Source: Candidatus Mcinerneyibacteriota bacterium (lineage in GTDB: Bacteria; AUK180; JAQVHJ01). Taken from it: a stretch of 6,990 bases of DNA. Below, piece by piece: positions 6,812 through 6,990 of this stretch; within the stretch, counting starts at the first letter, position 1, and each line of letters opens with the position of its first letter. Where the stretch lies: assembly GCA_030630935.1 (NCBI GenBank), contig DAOVMD010000157.1, forward strand, positions 1 through 6,990, in the 5' to 3' direction. Under the pieces are notes generated by a model. That model made no database searches, was not told the origin of the DNA, and worked only from the letters and a program-made list of their open reading frames with translations. Made by a program: the position numbers and the translations under genes.

Positions 6812-6990
6812 CATATTTGATTTCTACTACTTCCAGGTACTCCTTCAGGTTTTCAAGTTCAATCTTTATCTTCTCCAAGTTCTTTTCTTTTGCTGCAGCT
6901 TCAATAATTAATCCGATATCGGAAATATCTTTAAAGCCATAATTTAAACCTGTACCCTTCATCTTATGTCCAATAACCTGAATCGCATCA
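6795..6990 (-). CDS. Hpt (histidine phosphotransfer) domain protein, C-terminal fragment
   Basis: This partial gene runs off the right edge, so only the last 64 residues are visible; the first complete codon starts at 6989 and TGA is at 6797-6795. The fragment has the Hpt active-site motif GHKMKGTGLNYGF, with the phosphorylatable histidine encoded at 6968-6966. It continues with DISDIGLIIEAAAKEKN, then a lysine/glutamate-rich final helix ending in YLEVVEIKYDEYKE. HxxKGTGxxYGF followed by xxIxxxGxxIExAAK is the standard Hpt pattern for the last helices of the four-helix bundle. Such domains relay phosphate between response-regulator receiver domains and occur alone or at the end of hybrid histidine kinases. 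Which form this is cannot be told here. It is transcribed towards the membrane protein gene, 95 nt away, probably in one unit. Confidence 0.88.
   Translation of the reverse strand, partial: DAIQVIGHKMKGTGLNYGFKDISDIGLIIEAAAKEKNLEKIKIELENLKEYLEVVEIKYDEYKE

Overview
The window is AT-rich, densely coding DNA with bacterial-style expression signals. There is an extended -10 sigma70-like promoter, Shine-Dalgarno sites 4-6 nt before each start, and genes packed head to tail. The gene content on the minus strand also looks bacterial: an Hpt phosphorelay domain, and an ATP/ADP-translocase-like membrane protein fused to a helical solenoid and a cyclic-nucleotide-binding (cNMP) domain. The plus strand, however, carries gatE and gatD, the tRNA-dependent amidotransferase pair usually described as archaeal. 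My best inference is a poorly characterised bacterium, possibly of the FCB or a candidate phylum, that carries an archaeal-type GatDE. An archaeon with acquired bacterial genes is less likely but not excluded from this window alone.

Layout. Positions 1-202 are a non-coding leader with a good promoter (138-166) and a ribosome binding site. Positions 203-2104 are gatE and 2107-3495 are gatD, separated by 2 nt. They form one transcription unit that would encode a complete Glu-tRNA(Gln) amidotransferase: GatD releases ammonia from an amide donor, and GatE phosphorylates and amidates Glu-tRNA(Gln) to Gln-tRNA(Gln). Both subunits look intact, and the GatD catalytic residues are present.

A 21-nt gap without a visible terminator separates gatD from the convergent minus-strand unit. 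Read in its own direction, that unit starts beyond the right edge. It contains the C-terminal end of an Hpt-domain protein (6795-6990), a possible 32-residue ORF overlapping it (6713-6811), and a large 1060-residue protein (3517-6699). The large protein has about 11-12 transmembrane helices, then about 500 residues of soluble helical repeats, then a C-terminal cNMP-type domain. In that domain the arginine that normally holds the cyclic phosphate appears to be threonine. Close packing suggests that the Hpt protein and the membrane protein are co-transcribed, but a functional link between them is only inferred.

The most notable points are the archaeal-type GatDE in a bacterial setting, the divergent GatE tail, and the degenerate cNMP pocket. 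I saw no RNA genes, insertion sequences, CRISPR arrays or substantial repeats.
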